From assembly GCA_019925095.2 (NCBI GenBank), contig CM034392.1:10311887-10375886 (forward strand): 64,000 bases of DNA, in the 5' to 3' direction. Below are positions 34,167 to 44,400 of this stretch, one piece after another; the first letter of the stretch is position 1; each line of letters starts with the position of its first letter. The DNA is from Dendrolimus kikuchii (taxonomy: Eukaryota; Arthropoda; Insecta; Lepidoptera; Lasiocampidae). A model generated the notes under the pieces. That model saw only the letters and a list, made by a program, of their open reading frames with translations, did not search any database and was not told the DNA's origin. The translations under genes were made by a program, and so were the position numbers.

Positions 34167-35612
34167 ATGAGCACGGAAGTTTCTGGCGACGGAGGTAACC
34201 ACGAAACCTACACAAGGATGGCAGGTACTAGCAGCAGTGTTCCTAATTTTGAGAAATTAGATGGGTCGGCGAACTATTCCACGTGGAAGGTACAAATGGA
34301 GTTATTTTTAATAACTGAAGACCTATGGGAGTACGTAGAAAGAACGCCACCGGATACGAATGCAACAGCATGCAAAAGAGATAGCATAGCTCGTGCCAAG
34401 ATACTATTAATGGTTAAACCGCATTGTTTGATACACGCAAGAAAAACTAAATCTGCAAAAGAGTGCTGGGAGGCGATTCGCACCACTTTTGAAGATAAGG
34501 GTGTAAACAATAGATGTCGTCTCCTAGGTCGTTTAGTAAATCAAAAACTCTCCAATTTCGACTCGCCGCGTAACTACATTACTGAGATAATGAGTATTGC
34601 CCAACAACTTGAAGACATAGGTAAAGAGGTAGATGACGAGTTATTAGCTGCTCTCATGCTTCAAGGATTAGGAGAGGAGTATATGCCAATGAGAATGGCT
34701 ATAGAAAACAGTAATATAGCTATTACCACGGATTATGTTAAAACGAAACTATTGCAGATACAAGACCAAACGAGTGGTAATAGAGAGCAAGAGTTGCCCT
34801 CAACAAGTGCGCTTGTTTCAACGAAAAAGAACTTTTCTGTCAACAGCGCAAAAGAGAAGTTTCAGAAGAAAAAACTTAAATGCTTTATATGTGGTAAAGA
34901 GCACAAAGCAATTAGTTGTCCACATAACTCGACAATTAATAATAGTAGTTATGAGAAGGTAGCTAACAATATCGCACTTTCGCACTCAACCCCAAAATGT
35001 CAATCCAGTAGAGATTGGATAGTGGACTCAGGAGCTTCCACACATATGACATGTCACAATGACTGGTTTGCTGATTACAGGGCTTTTGAGGAGCCAGTGC
35101 CAGTAACATGTGCGAATGGTGGTAGAGTAAGAGGTGAAGGTCGTGGAGACGTATGTACGAGTAGAGAGATAGGCTTCAATGTGAGTGGAGTACTGTATGT
35201 TCCTGAATTAACTGTGAACTTGCTGAGTGTAAGTAAGACGGAGTGTAAGAAACAAAAGACTGTTGCACTTTCAAGTGCAGAGGCAGAATATGTGGCCTTG
35301 GCAGAAGCATGTAGAGAGTCAGTATTCCTTAAAAGGTTGTTTACTGAGCTAACGGAACAGGACATGAATAGTGTGGTCTTGCTGAGTGATAGTCAATCAG
35401 CAATAAGGATTGCAGAGAATCCGATGCATCATCAGAGGACAAAGCATATAGATGTCAAACATCACTTCATCAGAGAAAAAGTGAACTGCCGCGCAGTAGT
35501 ATTAAAATATGTGGCGACCCAAGAGATGATGGCTGACATGTTAACGAAAGGTCTTTCGAGAGAGAAACTTGAGTGCTGTGTGAAAGGACTTGGCTGCGAG
35601 TACACAAGTTAA
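34167..35612 (+). CDS. Copia Gag-protease-RNase H fusion ORF (481 aa)
   Basis: One uninterrupted frame from the first ATG after the primer-binding site to TAA at the polypurine tract. Residues about 25-200 are a copia Gag domain (opening with 'FEKLDGSANYSTWKVQM'). A zinc knuckle follows at C239, C242, H246, C251, with one residue less than the usual spacing before the histidine. The aspartic protease starts with 'WIVDSGAS' (active-site D287) and keeps 'LYVPELTVNLLSVSK' (343-357). Directly after, at residues 358-361, the sequence jumps to the C-terminal half of RNase H: 'TVALSSAEAEY' (365-375, E374), 'SDSQSA' (407-412, D408), 'HIDVKHHFIREK' and 'ADMLTKGL' (456-463). Integrase, reverse transcriptase and the first RNase H catalytic Asp are absent. 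Gag could still form particles; the protease is probably intact or nearly so. The RNase H part should be inactive alone. Confidence 0.93.
   Translation: MSTEVSGDGGNHETYTRMAGTSSSVPNFEKLDGSANYSTWKVQMELFLITEDLWEYVERTPPDTNATACKRDSIARAKILLMVKPHCLIHARKTKSAKECWEAIRTTFEDKGVNNRCRLLGRLVNQKLSNFDSPRNYITEIMSIAQQLEDIGKEVDDELLAALMLQGLGEEYMPMRMAIENSNIAITTDYVKTKLLQIQDQTSGNREQELPSTSALVSTKKNFSVNSAKEKFQKKKLKCFICGKEHKAISCPHNSTINNSSYEKVANNIALSHSTPKCQSSRDWIVDSGASTHMTCHNDWFADYRAFEEPVPVTCANGGRVRGEGRGDVCTSREIGFNVSGVLYVPELTVNLLSVSKTECKKQKTVALSSAEAEYVALAEACRESVFLKRLFTELTEQDMNSVVLLSDSQSAIRIAENPMHHQRTKHIDVKHHFIREKVNCRAVVLKYVATQEMMADMLTKGLSREKLECCVKGLGCEYTS
35225..35249 (+). other. Deletion junction with 9-bp direct repeat
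   Basis: GAGTGTAAG occurs at 35225-35233 and 35241-35249 around the point where protease sequence meets RNase H sequence. Such microhomology is expected at a template switch or recombination breakpoint. The exact breakpoint needs the full-length parent. Confidence 0.7.
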
Positions 35613-35619
35613 AGGAGGG
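35611..35619 (+). promoter_or_regulatory. Polypurine tract
   Basis: AAAGGAGGG immediately before the 3' LTR, overlapping the stop codon by two bases; the plus-strand priming site. Confidence 0.9.
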
Positions 35620-35776
35620 TGTTAAAATGAGGTCGTGTAACTTGGCACTGGCACCTCAGAAGTCATGTTAGTTTGAAATTTTTTTGACACCACATGTTTT
35701 GATATATTCTTCTGTCCTCTTATGTCTTGTTTTTTATCTTTTCATTCGTACCACTGCCGATCCTAATTTATCTACA
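35620..35776 (+). repeat. 3' LTR (157 bp)
   Basis: Matches 33911-34067 throughout; followed by ACGTT. Confidence 0.95.
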
Positions 35777-35781
35777 ACGTT
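35777..35781. repeat. Target-site duplication, right
   Basis: ACGTT, partner of 33906-33910. Confidence 0.9.
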
Positions 35782-36191
35782 ACTAAAAATTTTAATAACA
35801 GGGATGAATATAGGTTATTTATTATTCCAAAAATGGAATACCAAAATTGTAAGCGACGGAAAACGAATTATAAGCGAGCTCCATCACGAGAAACGATCTA
35901 GTTATTAAATAAATAAAAAACTTTTTACGAAGTAAACTTTATGTGCTACCATCAAATAAAACTTGGTAAGTTAAGACGAGCGCGAAAGTACGCTATCTTT
36001 CTTCCGTATATTACCATCGCATTTGACTAGACAAACTTATTAGACAGCACTCACTATTGGTTACTGTCCTCGTTGTCTCTTCGAAATAAAAGAAGTCATT
36101 ACAATTGGACTTCTTTTACTTCACATATTTTGAAAATCTTTTTATCTAAGTTAGAAACTAAACTACAACTGGAAAAAACTGTATAAAATAA
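35782..36191. other. AT-rich sequence, nothing recognised
   Basis: This and the sequence left of 33906 were continuous before the copia insertion. No gene appears to be split. Confidence 0.35.
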
Positions 36192-36640
36192 TCTATCTAT
36201 GTATATAAAAATCAATTGCTGTTCGTTAGTCTCGCTAAAACTCGAGAACGGCTGGACTGATTTGGCTAATTTTGGTTTTGAATTATTTGTGGAAGTCCGG
36301 GGAAGGTTTAAAAGTTGAGTAAATATGAAAAAAATGCTTGGAATATAGTAAAAACAACAATTTCGTTTTCCCTTAGAAACTATTCCTACCTGACAAACAT
36401 TTGATGTTCGACCCGTCACGTAGAAATCAATTAAATTTAAAAGTCGTTCAGAAATAAAATTAAATCTAAAAGTGAAAGTTTTTTTTTTATTATTTTGGTT
36501 TAGAATGTCAAACGTTTGATGTTCGTTCCGGTTAAGTTTTGAACACATTTTTTTAATAAAGTTGAAACATTCTGCAATTATCATTCAGCTTTTTTATTTA
36601 TTGATTCTGAGGCGGTACGAAGTTTACCGGGTCAGCTAGT
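36192..36640 (+). mobile_element. Helitron-like non-autonomous element, third subfamily
   Basis: Starts TCTATCTATGTATATAAAAA, includes 'ctcgagaacggctggactga' and 'ggaagtccggggaaggttta', and ends 'agtttaccgggtcagctagt'. The minus-strand open frame of 161 codons (36099-36584) reads this repeat and is not a gene. Confidence 0.75.
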
Positions 36641-37330
36641 AATATTATAAAATTCTATACATGCCGTGTCTGTAAATTGAAGTTATTTAAAAAAACAGCT
36701 AGAATAGACTATATACACGATGCATTTTTTTTAGATTTTTAGTCTATTTGTCGGTATTACTTTTTGTTCGGGATTCACGTAAAAAATACTGGGCCGATTT
36801 CACTGATCGACAGGTAATTGTTAGATTTAAAATTATTGCTGCTTTTTATCATGGGAACCCAATCCAATGTGATTTTTCACGGATCGATAGAAAATTTTAT
36901 GTATTAAAATGTGTGATATTTTTTTATCTCGGGATTCGTGCGGACATTTTACCGGGAGCGGTTTTTAGTTATTCAAGTGCATAAAGGGATGAAAGTTTGA
37001 ATAAAAATCTGTCACTTTCAAAGGAAGCAGCAAGAAATGTTATATACCTACCACTGGTCAGAAATAAATATACACCTGTATCGGCGTTTTTGGAAATTCA
37101 ACCCCTAAAGGGGTGACAAAAGGGAATGAAAGCTTGTATTTAAGTCCGTTATTTTCAATGATAGCAATACGAAATTTTATATACTTAGTATTGGTTAGAA
37201 ATAAGTGTTCGACGTTTTTGAAAATTCAACCGCTAAGCTGATGAAAAAGAGGCTAGCTTTTAACTTTTTTCCACTGCTCAAATATGACTATTTTCAATCT
37301 ATGCGGGCATAGCTGCTGGCAACAGCTAGT
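36641..37330 (+). mobile_element. Helitron-like element, family C, long copy with internal tandem units
   Basis: Begins 'aatattataaaattctatac' right after the CTAGT of the previous element and ends 'ggcaacagctagt'. It is the longest family C copy here; between 36985 and 37252 it holds two tandem units of about 135 bp (each with 'gggaatgaaag' or 'gggatgaaag' at the start and 'gaaattcaacc..taa' near the end). Confidence 0.7.
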
Positions 37331-38061
37331 CATGAATAAGGAAGGTTTCCCATAAAAACAATACATAGTGAGTACCTAAACAAGAAAGAAGATTTTCCAG
37401 TAAGTTTACTACCCTTTAAACAGAAGCGCTTGGTCATGTAAGTAGCACTATGAGGCAATAAAAACATCACGGAATCCCCTCGAACACTAGACGTGTTCAG
37501 TTTTGTTTCATAGTCCTAGAGAGGAATGTTACGGAAGCAATATTATGCAAATCCAAGCGTGGTTGCCGCAAATATAAAAAGCGTTCGCTCGCCTCGCACT
37601 TTGCATCTCAAGGCTATGCATCTCACTGATACCGAGATGCTCTTGGAGAAAAAATGAAAACGCAATTTGAAATTCTATGCGTTTTAGTGGCACCTGCGTA
37701 AATTTCCCCACGAAGTTGAAGCTTACATCGAATAAATGTAGGTAAAAAAAAGGCTTGATATTTATTAAAAGGAGAACAACCAAGAGAATTTATAATGATA
37801 CAGTAAACATTTGAATTTCTACATTTTAATGAGTAGTAGATTAATAAAATGGGTCAAGTGACTATCATACCACGCAATTTAAAGGACCACGTAGAGGCAC
37901 ATCCGTTGCCTGTGTCAAGGTGGCCATTTTGAATTTATTTTTAAATTTTGCTGAGACTTCAATAAATATTTACTACATACTTATTTATTAAGATTTGACT
38001 GTTACTTCATAAAAAAATGCTTTTTCATTTGTAACAGATCTTATGGCCGGACTACGTGTAA
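37331..38061. other. Unassigned sequence
   Basis: 37480-37740 is more complex in composition (minus open frame 37529-37783, no motif). Otherwise AT-rich. Confidence 0.3.
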
Positions 38062-38101
38062 TTTATTTATTTTTTTATTGCAGGAGATCAGCGGACAGGC
38101 A
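38062..38101 (-). repeat. SINE-like family A, tail stub
   Basis: Only the A-tail and 'ctgtccgctgatctcctgc' remain, immediately before the LINE fragment at 38130. Confidence 0.55.
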
Positions 38102-38129
38102 ATTAAGTTTTATACTTAGGTATTAGGTA

Positions 38130-38518
38130 TTATTAGCTCGCGGACCGTGTTCGTAATACCGAAGTAAGAAAGAGAGTTGGTCTGAAAGAGAGTGTCGGGG
38201 TGAAGGTAAGGAAAAGAATGCTCCAGTGGTTTGGGCATGTGGAAAGAATGCATGATGAAAGAATGATTAAACAAATATACAATGCAAAAGTGGATGGATG
38301 CAGAAGTCGTGGAAGGCCATGACACACCTTCCATGATCAAATTGATCGTGTACTAGCAGAAGGTGATGTCAGGAGCCTTAAGAACAGACGAGCGTGCATG
38401 ACAAGAGTTATGAATGTCAAAGAAGCAAGTGAGGTGTCTAAGAATAAGCCTAAATGGCACTCTGTTGATCGTGCCTACCCCGCAAGGGAACTGGCGTGAA
38501 GTTATGTATGTATGTATT
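38130..38518 (+). pseudogene. LINE reverse-transcriptase C-terminal region, 5'-truncated
   Basis: Plus strand, 121 codons from 38137 to TGA at 38497-38499 with one in-frame TGA in the 'GRGRP' region where the 18241-18681 copy has CGA. It keeps Q where that copy has a stop. Same 'WFGHVERM' motif and (ATGT)n tail. The two inactivating changes are independent, so each copy decayed after insertion. Minus-strand frames here are shadows. Confidence 0.75.
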
Positions 38519-39687
38519 AGTTATCCAGGTCTACTGTACGTCAACGCTATCATTGCAACTAAATATTTTCCAGCCAAAAGTTTAAAGCCGCCCGTTATCT
38601 ACCTTACTACCTACTACTGCTATTGTATTGTATCTATCAACTTTCCTTGTCATCTGACTTCAGAACCCTAAAAAAGTATTTACACAAAATACCTCATTGT
38701 ATCAAAAACTACACAACCGAGCCAATTCACGCTGATTTTCGTTGAAATTATTTTTTGTCCTCAACCGTCTTGATTTTATCAGAATTTTATTTACTTAATA
38801 AAAAAAGTGAATAAGAACAATCGATATGATTTTTTAAGATCCAACACTACTATGTATATAATGTATACTAAAAGTATTACTTTCATGCTCAGTTATACAT
38901 GTATGGCGATCACCCTTAGTATTTTTTTTCGTGATTTGACTATAGTAATGTGAAGCAGCACATAATATTACATTTGAAAAAATGTTGTTTAGAGAGACAA
39001 TATTTGATATCAATCCCTGTTGTCGAAACTACATATTCAAAATTTTATAATAATTGGTTTATAACTAGAGCCCAGTCGTAAAGAAATCATAAATTATTAT
39101 ACAAACATCCGAACTAACTCACTTTAACATTTATATGTTGGTATCGTTTTGTATTTATTTAAGCTCCTGTCGAGTTTATGTTAGCAGCCAACATGCAAGG
39201 CGCAACAGCCATGATGTACCAAATTGTATGACTAGTGATACAACTTCGCCAGGATCCTAGCCGAGATCCATAGAACGTCAGGTCGACAGCAACAACCGAT
39301 CTCGGTCGTCAACGTTGCTTTGTCTTGTATACTGACGCTAGGAAACCGAACCACTAGTATTTGCATAACAATGCTCCGGGCTTCATGTCTACTACAGAAC
39401 TAGTTCAGCCCTTCTGAATAATCAAAACTTCCATGTTAAAGCAATAAACAAAATTTGGTGGTCTTCGATTAAACTTATGCAGAGAATTTTTTGCAACATT
39501 CGCTATACTTACTAGAAAGCGTTGTTGAATCGTAATAATGAAAACAAAACTCAAAAACGCTTTTAAATTTGTTAAAATGGAGATTTGGTTAGTAACACGA
39601 TTCAGACTAGTTATTATTTAATACGTTTACCTCTCTTTTCCAACATTTTGGTACAAAATGACTGTAACATATTATACATAGATTAAG
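38519..39687. other. Unassigned sequence
   Basis: 39170-39420 is of medium GC with short self-complementary strings ('accgatctcggt'). No gene or known repeat. Confidence 0.3.
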
Positions 39688-39998
39688 TGTGCAGTAACGG
39701 AGAAAGAATACAATTTCCTGCGGCTGGTTGGCCTGTCATTAGAGGCGACAAAACAACCCACACCCAGGTGGTAGGGTATTTGTCCCTCTGGATGTGCACC
39801 ACTCCTGGTCTAGAGTATGCAGCCATAATACCCTTGAGTTATGTTCTGGCATTACTGGTCATATTCCAGTCTCCGTTTAGTGAGCGGCAGCACATTTTTA
39901 GCACCTTTGGTGTTACAAATTTCCATAGGCGATGGTAACCGCTTTCCATTAGGTGGACTGTCTGCCTGTCTGCTAAAATCATGCAATAAAAAAAGATA
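39688..39998 (+). repeat. SINE-like family A, full-length copy
   Basis: 5' boundary 'gtgcagtaacggagaaag', 3' end 'catgcaataaaaaaag'. Mutated head, intact tail. Confidence 0.7.
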
Positions 39999-40935
39999 GA
40001 GGAACGAGCATAAGGAAATTAATCCCTTTTTTAAATTTACAACAAAACCCTGAAAAACCAAAAATAAACAAATACATACATTCTTAACTTTATGGACCAA
40101 ACAAAATTTCAATTAAAAAATTACGTTCCCATATCAAAGTTTAGAAATGTTGATTATTCGGATCGCATTGTGCAAAAATATTGAATGAACTAGTACATAC
40201 ATTCATTGATATCGATGAAAATCAAACCTGATGCTATAACATTCAATGCAAGTTTGATTCTCATAGCCTGATCATATTAGCCGCTCTAGTATATCGGAGA
40301 AGATGAAGCTACTCACATAATAGTCCCATTGTCCGCTTCTGAAGATGTTATCTTAGAACCAATTCATGCATCTAACATATGTGACGGTAATTGATTTAAA
40401 CGTTAGCAGTAGGCCGCCTATCGGTTATATGGCACGTTTAGTAATATGCAATAAGGAAAATTTATTTCTCAGGATGTTTGTTTGATCCTTCTACGTAACC
40501 TAGAGAATGAACTAACTGTGTGAAATTTGTATACGGCAACTGGACGCAGTAAAGAATATGGGGCTAAGTTTAAGTAAATATATGTCTGCTTTTACAAGTA
40601 TTACAAAAATATTTAATGACGTTAATTATTGATAGATAACGCATGTATAGATATGTACAATAATGTGGCTATGCGTTAACGGCGTTAATTTGTAACAATT
40701 TAAATAAGAAGCATTCGACCACAGCGTAAATGTTTAACATTAAAGCAGATGAGGCCGCAGCTTTAAATCAGACAACAACGACTATCAAAATCTATCAAAA
40801 AAGTTGTCCTACGTTTAATTTACTATAAGATTTTAATTATTCTGAACGATGGGATATTCTTTGCGCATTCGATATTTACTTGAGCGAAGCCGCGACAGAA
40901 CATTTCTTTTTACAATAAATAGTTAAAAACAAAAA
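39999..40935. other. AT-rich sequence, nothing recognised
   Basis: No repeats shared with the window. Confidence 0.3.
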
Positions 40936-41335
40936 AAAAATGTGTGTCCAGTACACACTCAGAAGAAGTGAAACTTCAGAGAATATACTCACAGATAATA
41001 ATTATCTGTGAGTATATTTTCTGAAGAATTATTCTTCTCTAAGTTTTATTAATATATAGGTACAAATATAATTTTTAGCCTACATCCGTCAACATATTAT
41101 AATTGTTTTAGTCTAAAAAATATTATATCAACTTTATTTCAGTCCAACTTGGACCTATGTTTAATCATAGATCTTATTGACGCTCTAATCTGTGCTGCTC
41201 AATGTAAAACTCGTATCTGATTCTCTCGCAGGCGTTCTCCTATAGATTTATATGTTTATCTCTTTTTAGTGTCGCTTTTTCGTTTCATTGAGTTTCAAAT
41301 CACAACGAATCTCAACAATTTTCACTTCAAAGATG
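40936..41335 (+). repeat. Interspersed repeat family I, copy 4
   Basis: Right part aligns to 11510-11745 ('tagtctaaaaaatattat', 'ctaatctgtg.tg', 'aatgtaaaactcgtatctga'). The left part carries the palindrome at 40982-41018. Confidence 0.6.
40982..41018. repeat. Palindrome, 18-bp perfect arms with 1-nt centre
   Basis: AATATACTCACAGATAAT, one A, then the exact reverse complement. Imperfect pairing continues outward to about 40961 and 41038. Confidence 0.95.
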
Positions 41336-43994
41336 CTATAAAAAAGCGAGCGTAAAATCTTTTTCTGGAATTTAATTTTTCGTTTCTCTGACTTGCCACT
41401 TGGCTTATTAGAGTTGTTATATACTAAGAATAAAATACGGTTATTTAAGTAACTTATAATATAATATTTAAAAAAATGTCATCATAAAAAGAATTTTAAT
41501 AACTGTTTAAATTTTAATTAATAATCTACTTGACTCGTTAGAATTATGACGTAATTTACGTACTTGTACAATTTTGAGGAAACATGAAATTTCATTTTTT
41601 ATATGTAGGTAGACTTAGTAGCTTTTGAGAAAAGTGACCGAATGAAACAGGACGAAGGACAAACGGGCGAACAGATATTAATTACTATTTAATAAGGATT
41701 GACTTTTGCCAAAATAGAAGTGTCTCACTGTAAAAGCGGTTCAACTATCAACTACAGTATTCTGTACTGGCTCATCGCGACACTGTCCTGCGATATCATG
41801 ACTTTTATACTTTAAAATACGAACAAAAAGTTAAGCCACGAGAATGAATACCAGTCGAGAGTTACATTTTTCTCCGAGATACCGCCAGTAATCTGCTAGA
41901 CCAGCAGGAAATCTTCAGCCTCCACTCCTTCCTTAATTAGCAGAATATTTCAGAGTAAAAAGAAGCAACAGGAAGCATCGCAGAGAGTAATAAAAGGAAG
42001 CGGCTCGTGACCGTTATGGCTGCGTCAGTGTAGGTACATAGTGCGATCGGAGCGGGGAGCGGAATCTGCAAGCATATATCGTTAAGAGCGTTTTCTGCTA
42101 GTGATAATGCCAATTGTTTTCTACTCTTATTCCGCTACGATGATATCGTGAAGTATAGTGGATTTAGTAGCATACGACTTGTTGGTACTATTGCAATGGT
42201 AGAATAGAAGAACGCATAGTAATTTGCGTTTTACGCTCATCACAGAAGTAATCCATGACGCTCACATAATACAGAAATTAATTTTTCTACTCAGGATTTT
42301 ATTACATTTTTCATCTAAACTTCTCCATAAAAACAAGCTTTCTGCAACAGAATGTTTTAAGCGTTAAAACCGCCAGTTGTTCAGGTGTTTATTTTTATTT
42401 TTAAGTTTGTTTTTATTCTTCATATTGTTTATCAGGAATTAAGTTATTTTTCTGGTGAACAATAAACAGTAGATCTATGCATATTTTTATGACAATACGA
42501 TATGCGTTAACCGAGATGCCCCGAATACAGTGTTTGTGAATATTAAAAATATATATTTCCACCAATCCCGCATCTGCTAGCGCTCTCCGCATCCGCTAGC
42601 GCTCTCCGCGTCGCTTGCACTATGTTTTTACACTTACAGAGTCGCGTTATCTAGAAGAGACGAATAAACAAGTTTAGAAAGATAACAAAGTTAAAACCAA
42701 AATTGTGTCTCTAATTTTTATGTTTATCTTAATTATATATATTTTTATGTGTATACTTAATTATTTTATCGAAAGTCATTTAATAGATTTATACATATGG
42801 TTGTTCCCAGCTGAGCGGACTGCAACTATATTAGATATAGAACGTTTTCATTTTCGCTATATAGTATCGTTGCAAATTAATTATCAAAACATTTATAAAT
42901 TAATATATTTAAAATTAATAATATAAAAGTAAGAGAAGCTATATGGCAGCCGTTGTTAAGACCATCTATTAATATGTAAACGTAAAAGTGAGTTGTTTGG
43001 GTGTTAATCGTTTTTATTCATTATTCATGTCCTTGTGAATTAAGTGATTATTGTGAAATTTGCTACATATTTTATGTATACCTTGTTTTTTCTTAGAAGA
43101 TAAATTTTGGAGAAAATTTTAGTTCAATTACATCTTTAGATGATTAATATAAAACATTTTCTACTGTAATATCTAACTTTAGATGTGGTAGACGTGATTA
43201 AATAGTGTAATTCGTTGCAAAAATCTTGTTTCTAACGTAGGAAAATGATCTTCTATGGAAAACCAATGTACAGGTGCATGCAATTCGTAATCAAAATACA
43301 AAAACATTAACAGTAAGTCACTCCCACGAATCGCTTCAAAAACACTAAACATAAACACTTGATGTAAATTATTTTGTTTTCAAGGCTACTGAAACCTTGC
43401 CTACGCCAGAATTAAAACGAGAGATTATACGGTGAAAATCTGTGTATAATTTTCTAAATAAATTCGATCTGAAAGCGAGCTTGATTTGCGACTTCACTTC
43501 CATGCTTTGGCATTTAAGTCAACCGTAAAAGCATCGAATAAATTGTAGGTCAAAAGGACAGATAAGTCGAGGAATGAGCGTATTTTTTCCTTTAAGTTAT
43601 TTGGTAGAATACAGATTAGTTCACTTATTTAACGTCGTAGATTTCGGAAGTTAAATCGTGTTCATTATTGTGTTTGTTTACAGAAATCTTTGTCGACAAT
43701 TGTTTATATTACTTCGGAATTCTTTTGTAATTTTGTAAGTAATATTTTTGCTTATATGTAGTGCTTTCCGCGTGACTACATCCGCCTAAATATCGTTTCA
43801 AACGATATAAATTCGATCCCAGCGGCCAAGCATGCATTGCTTATTTTTCTGAGCCTATCTGCATACTGTTACTTATCACAAATGCTGACTGTGAAAAAAT
43901 ATCGTTATGAAACCTTCAAATCAAGATAACCCACGTGTGAAACCAGCCATTCCGCCTATATTATTTTACAGTGGAAACTATTGCATTTTTAGTA
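41336..43994. other. Unique sequence, AT-rich, with a 19-bp tandem duplication
   Basis: 41860-42200 is of medium GC. At 42570-42588 and 42589-42607 a 19-bp unit (GCATCTGCTAGCGCTCTCC) is repeated with one change. Short frames at 42705-42926 are AT-driven. Confidence 0.35.
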
Positions 43995-44137
43995 TTAATC
44001 AATATCAATCCTTAAATGTCTCATTGCTGGGGTTTGATTTCACATTTTAGGCGAACGATTGGTACACACGAAACTGTTATTAAAAGCAGATTGGTGGATT
44101 TAATACATCACTCATGTTGATGTGCAAATTTTCACCA
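43995..44137 (+). repeat. Lepidopteran 'cccactgctgggc' repeat, degraded copy
   Basis: 'aaatgtctcattgctggggt' at the start and 'gatgtgcaaattttcacca' near the end match the block order at 1664-1866. Confidence 0.4.
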
Positions 44138-44400
44138 TTTTTAACCGACTTCCAAAAGGAAGAGGTTCTCAAATTGATTGGTATTTTTTTATGTATGTAC
44201 ACCGATTACGCTAAGATTTGTGATCCGATTTACGTGATTCTTTTTTAATTCGATGCGGAATAATCGCCATTTGGACCCCTAAAAATTTAATATAGTTTGG
44301 CCCACCAGTTTTCATTTCATGAACATTTTTTTATGAAATATTTTTTCATAAAAAAATGTTCCGTTCCGTTTTTTACTTTACAGTTATAGTACTTGTAAGA
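44138..44400 (+). repeat. Repeat with 'tttttaaccgacttcc' end
   Basis: Starts TTTTTAACCGACTTCCAAAA followed by 'gaggttctcaaattgattgg' and 'gatccgatttacgtgattct'. The reverse of this end is found at 45927-45949, so 44138-45949 could once have been a single terminal-inverted-repeat element that later took insertions. A hairpin is at 44321-44361. Confidence 0.5.

Larger units (their letters stand above)
33911..35776 (+). mobile_element. Ty1/copia LTR retrotransposon derivative with internal deletion (1866 bp)
   Basis: Complete from LTR to LTR, with a 5-bp target duplication, primer-binding site, polypurine tract and one open reading frame. Autonomous copia elements are about 5 kb. This one lacks integrase, reverse transcriptase and the start of RNase H. 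I found no difference between the two LTRs over 157 bp, so it inserted recently, after or together with the deletion. It must have used enzymes from a full-length relative outside this window. Confidence 0.95.

Noticed and set aside
35229..35234. Retroposition of a spliced copia RNA as the cause of the deletion
   Set aside because: The donor-like GTAAGT is still present in the DNA; a spliced product would have lost it. Microhomology fits better.
34274..35365. Other frames across the copia ORF (34274-34510 and 35075-35365 minus, 34735-34962 plus)
   Set aside because: Shadows of the 481-codon ORF.
36099..36584. 161-codon minus-strand frame
   Set aside because: Reads a non-autonomous Helitron in antisense; composition rich in F, N and S as expected from AT-rich non-coding DNA.
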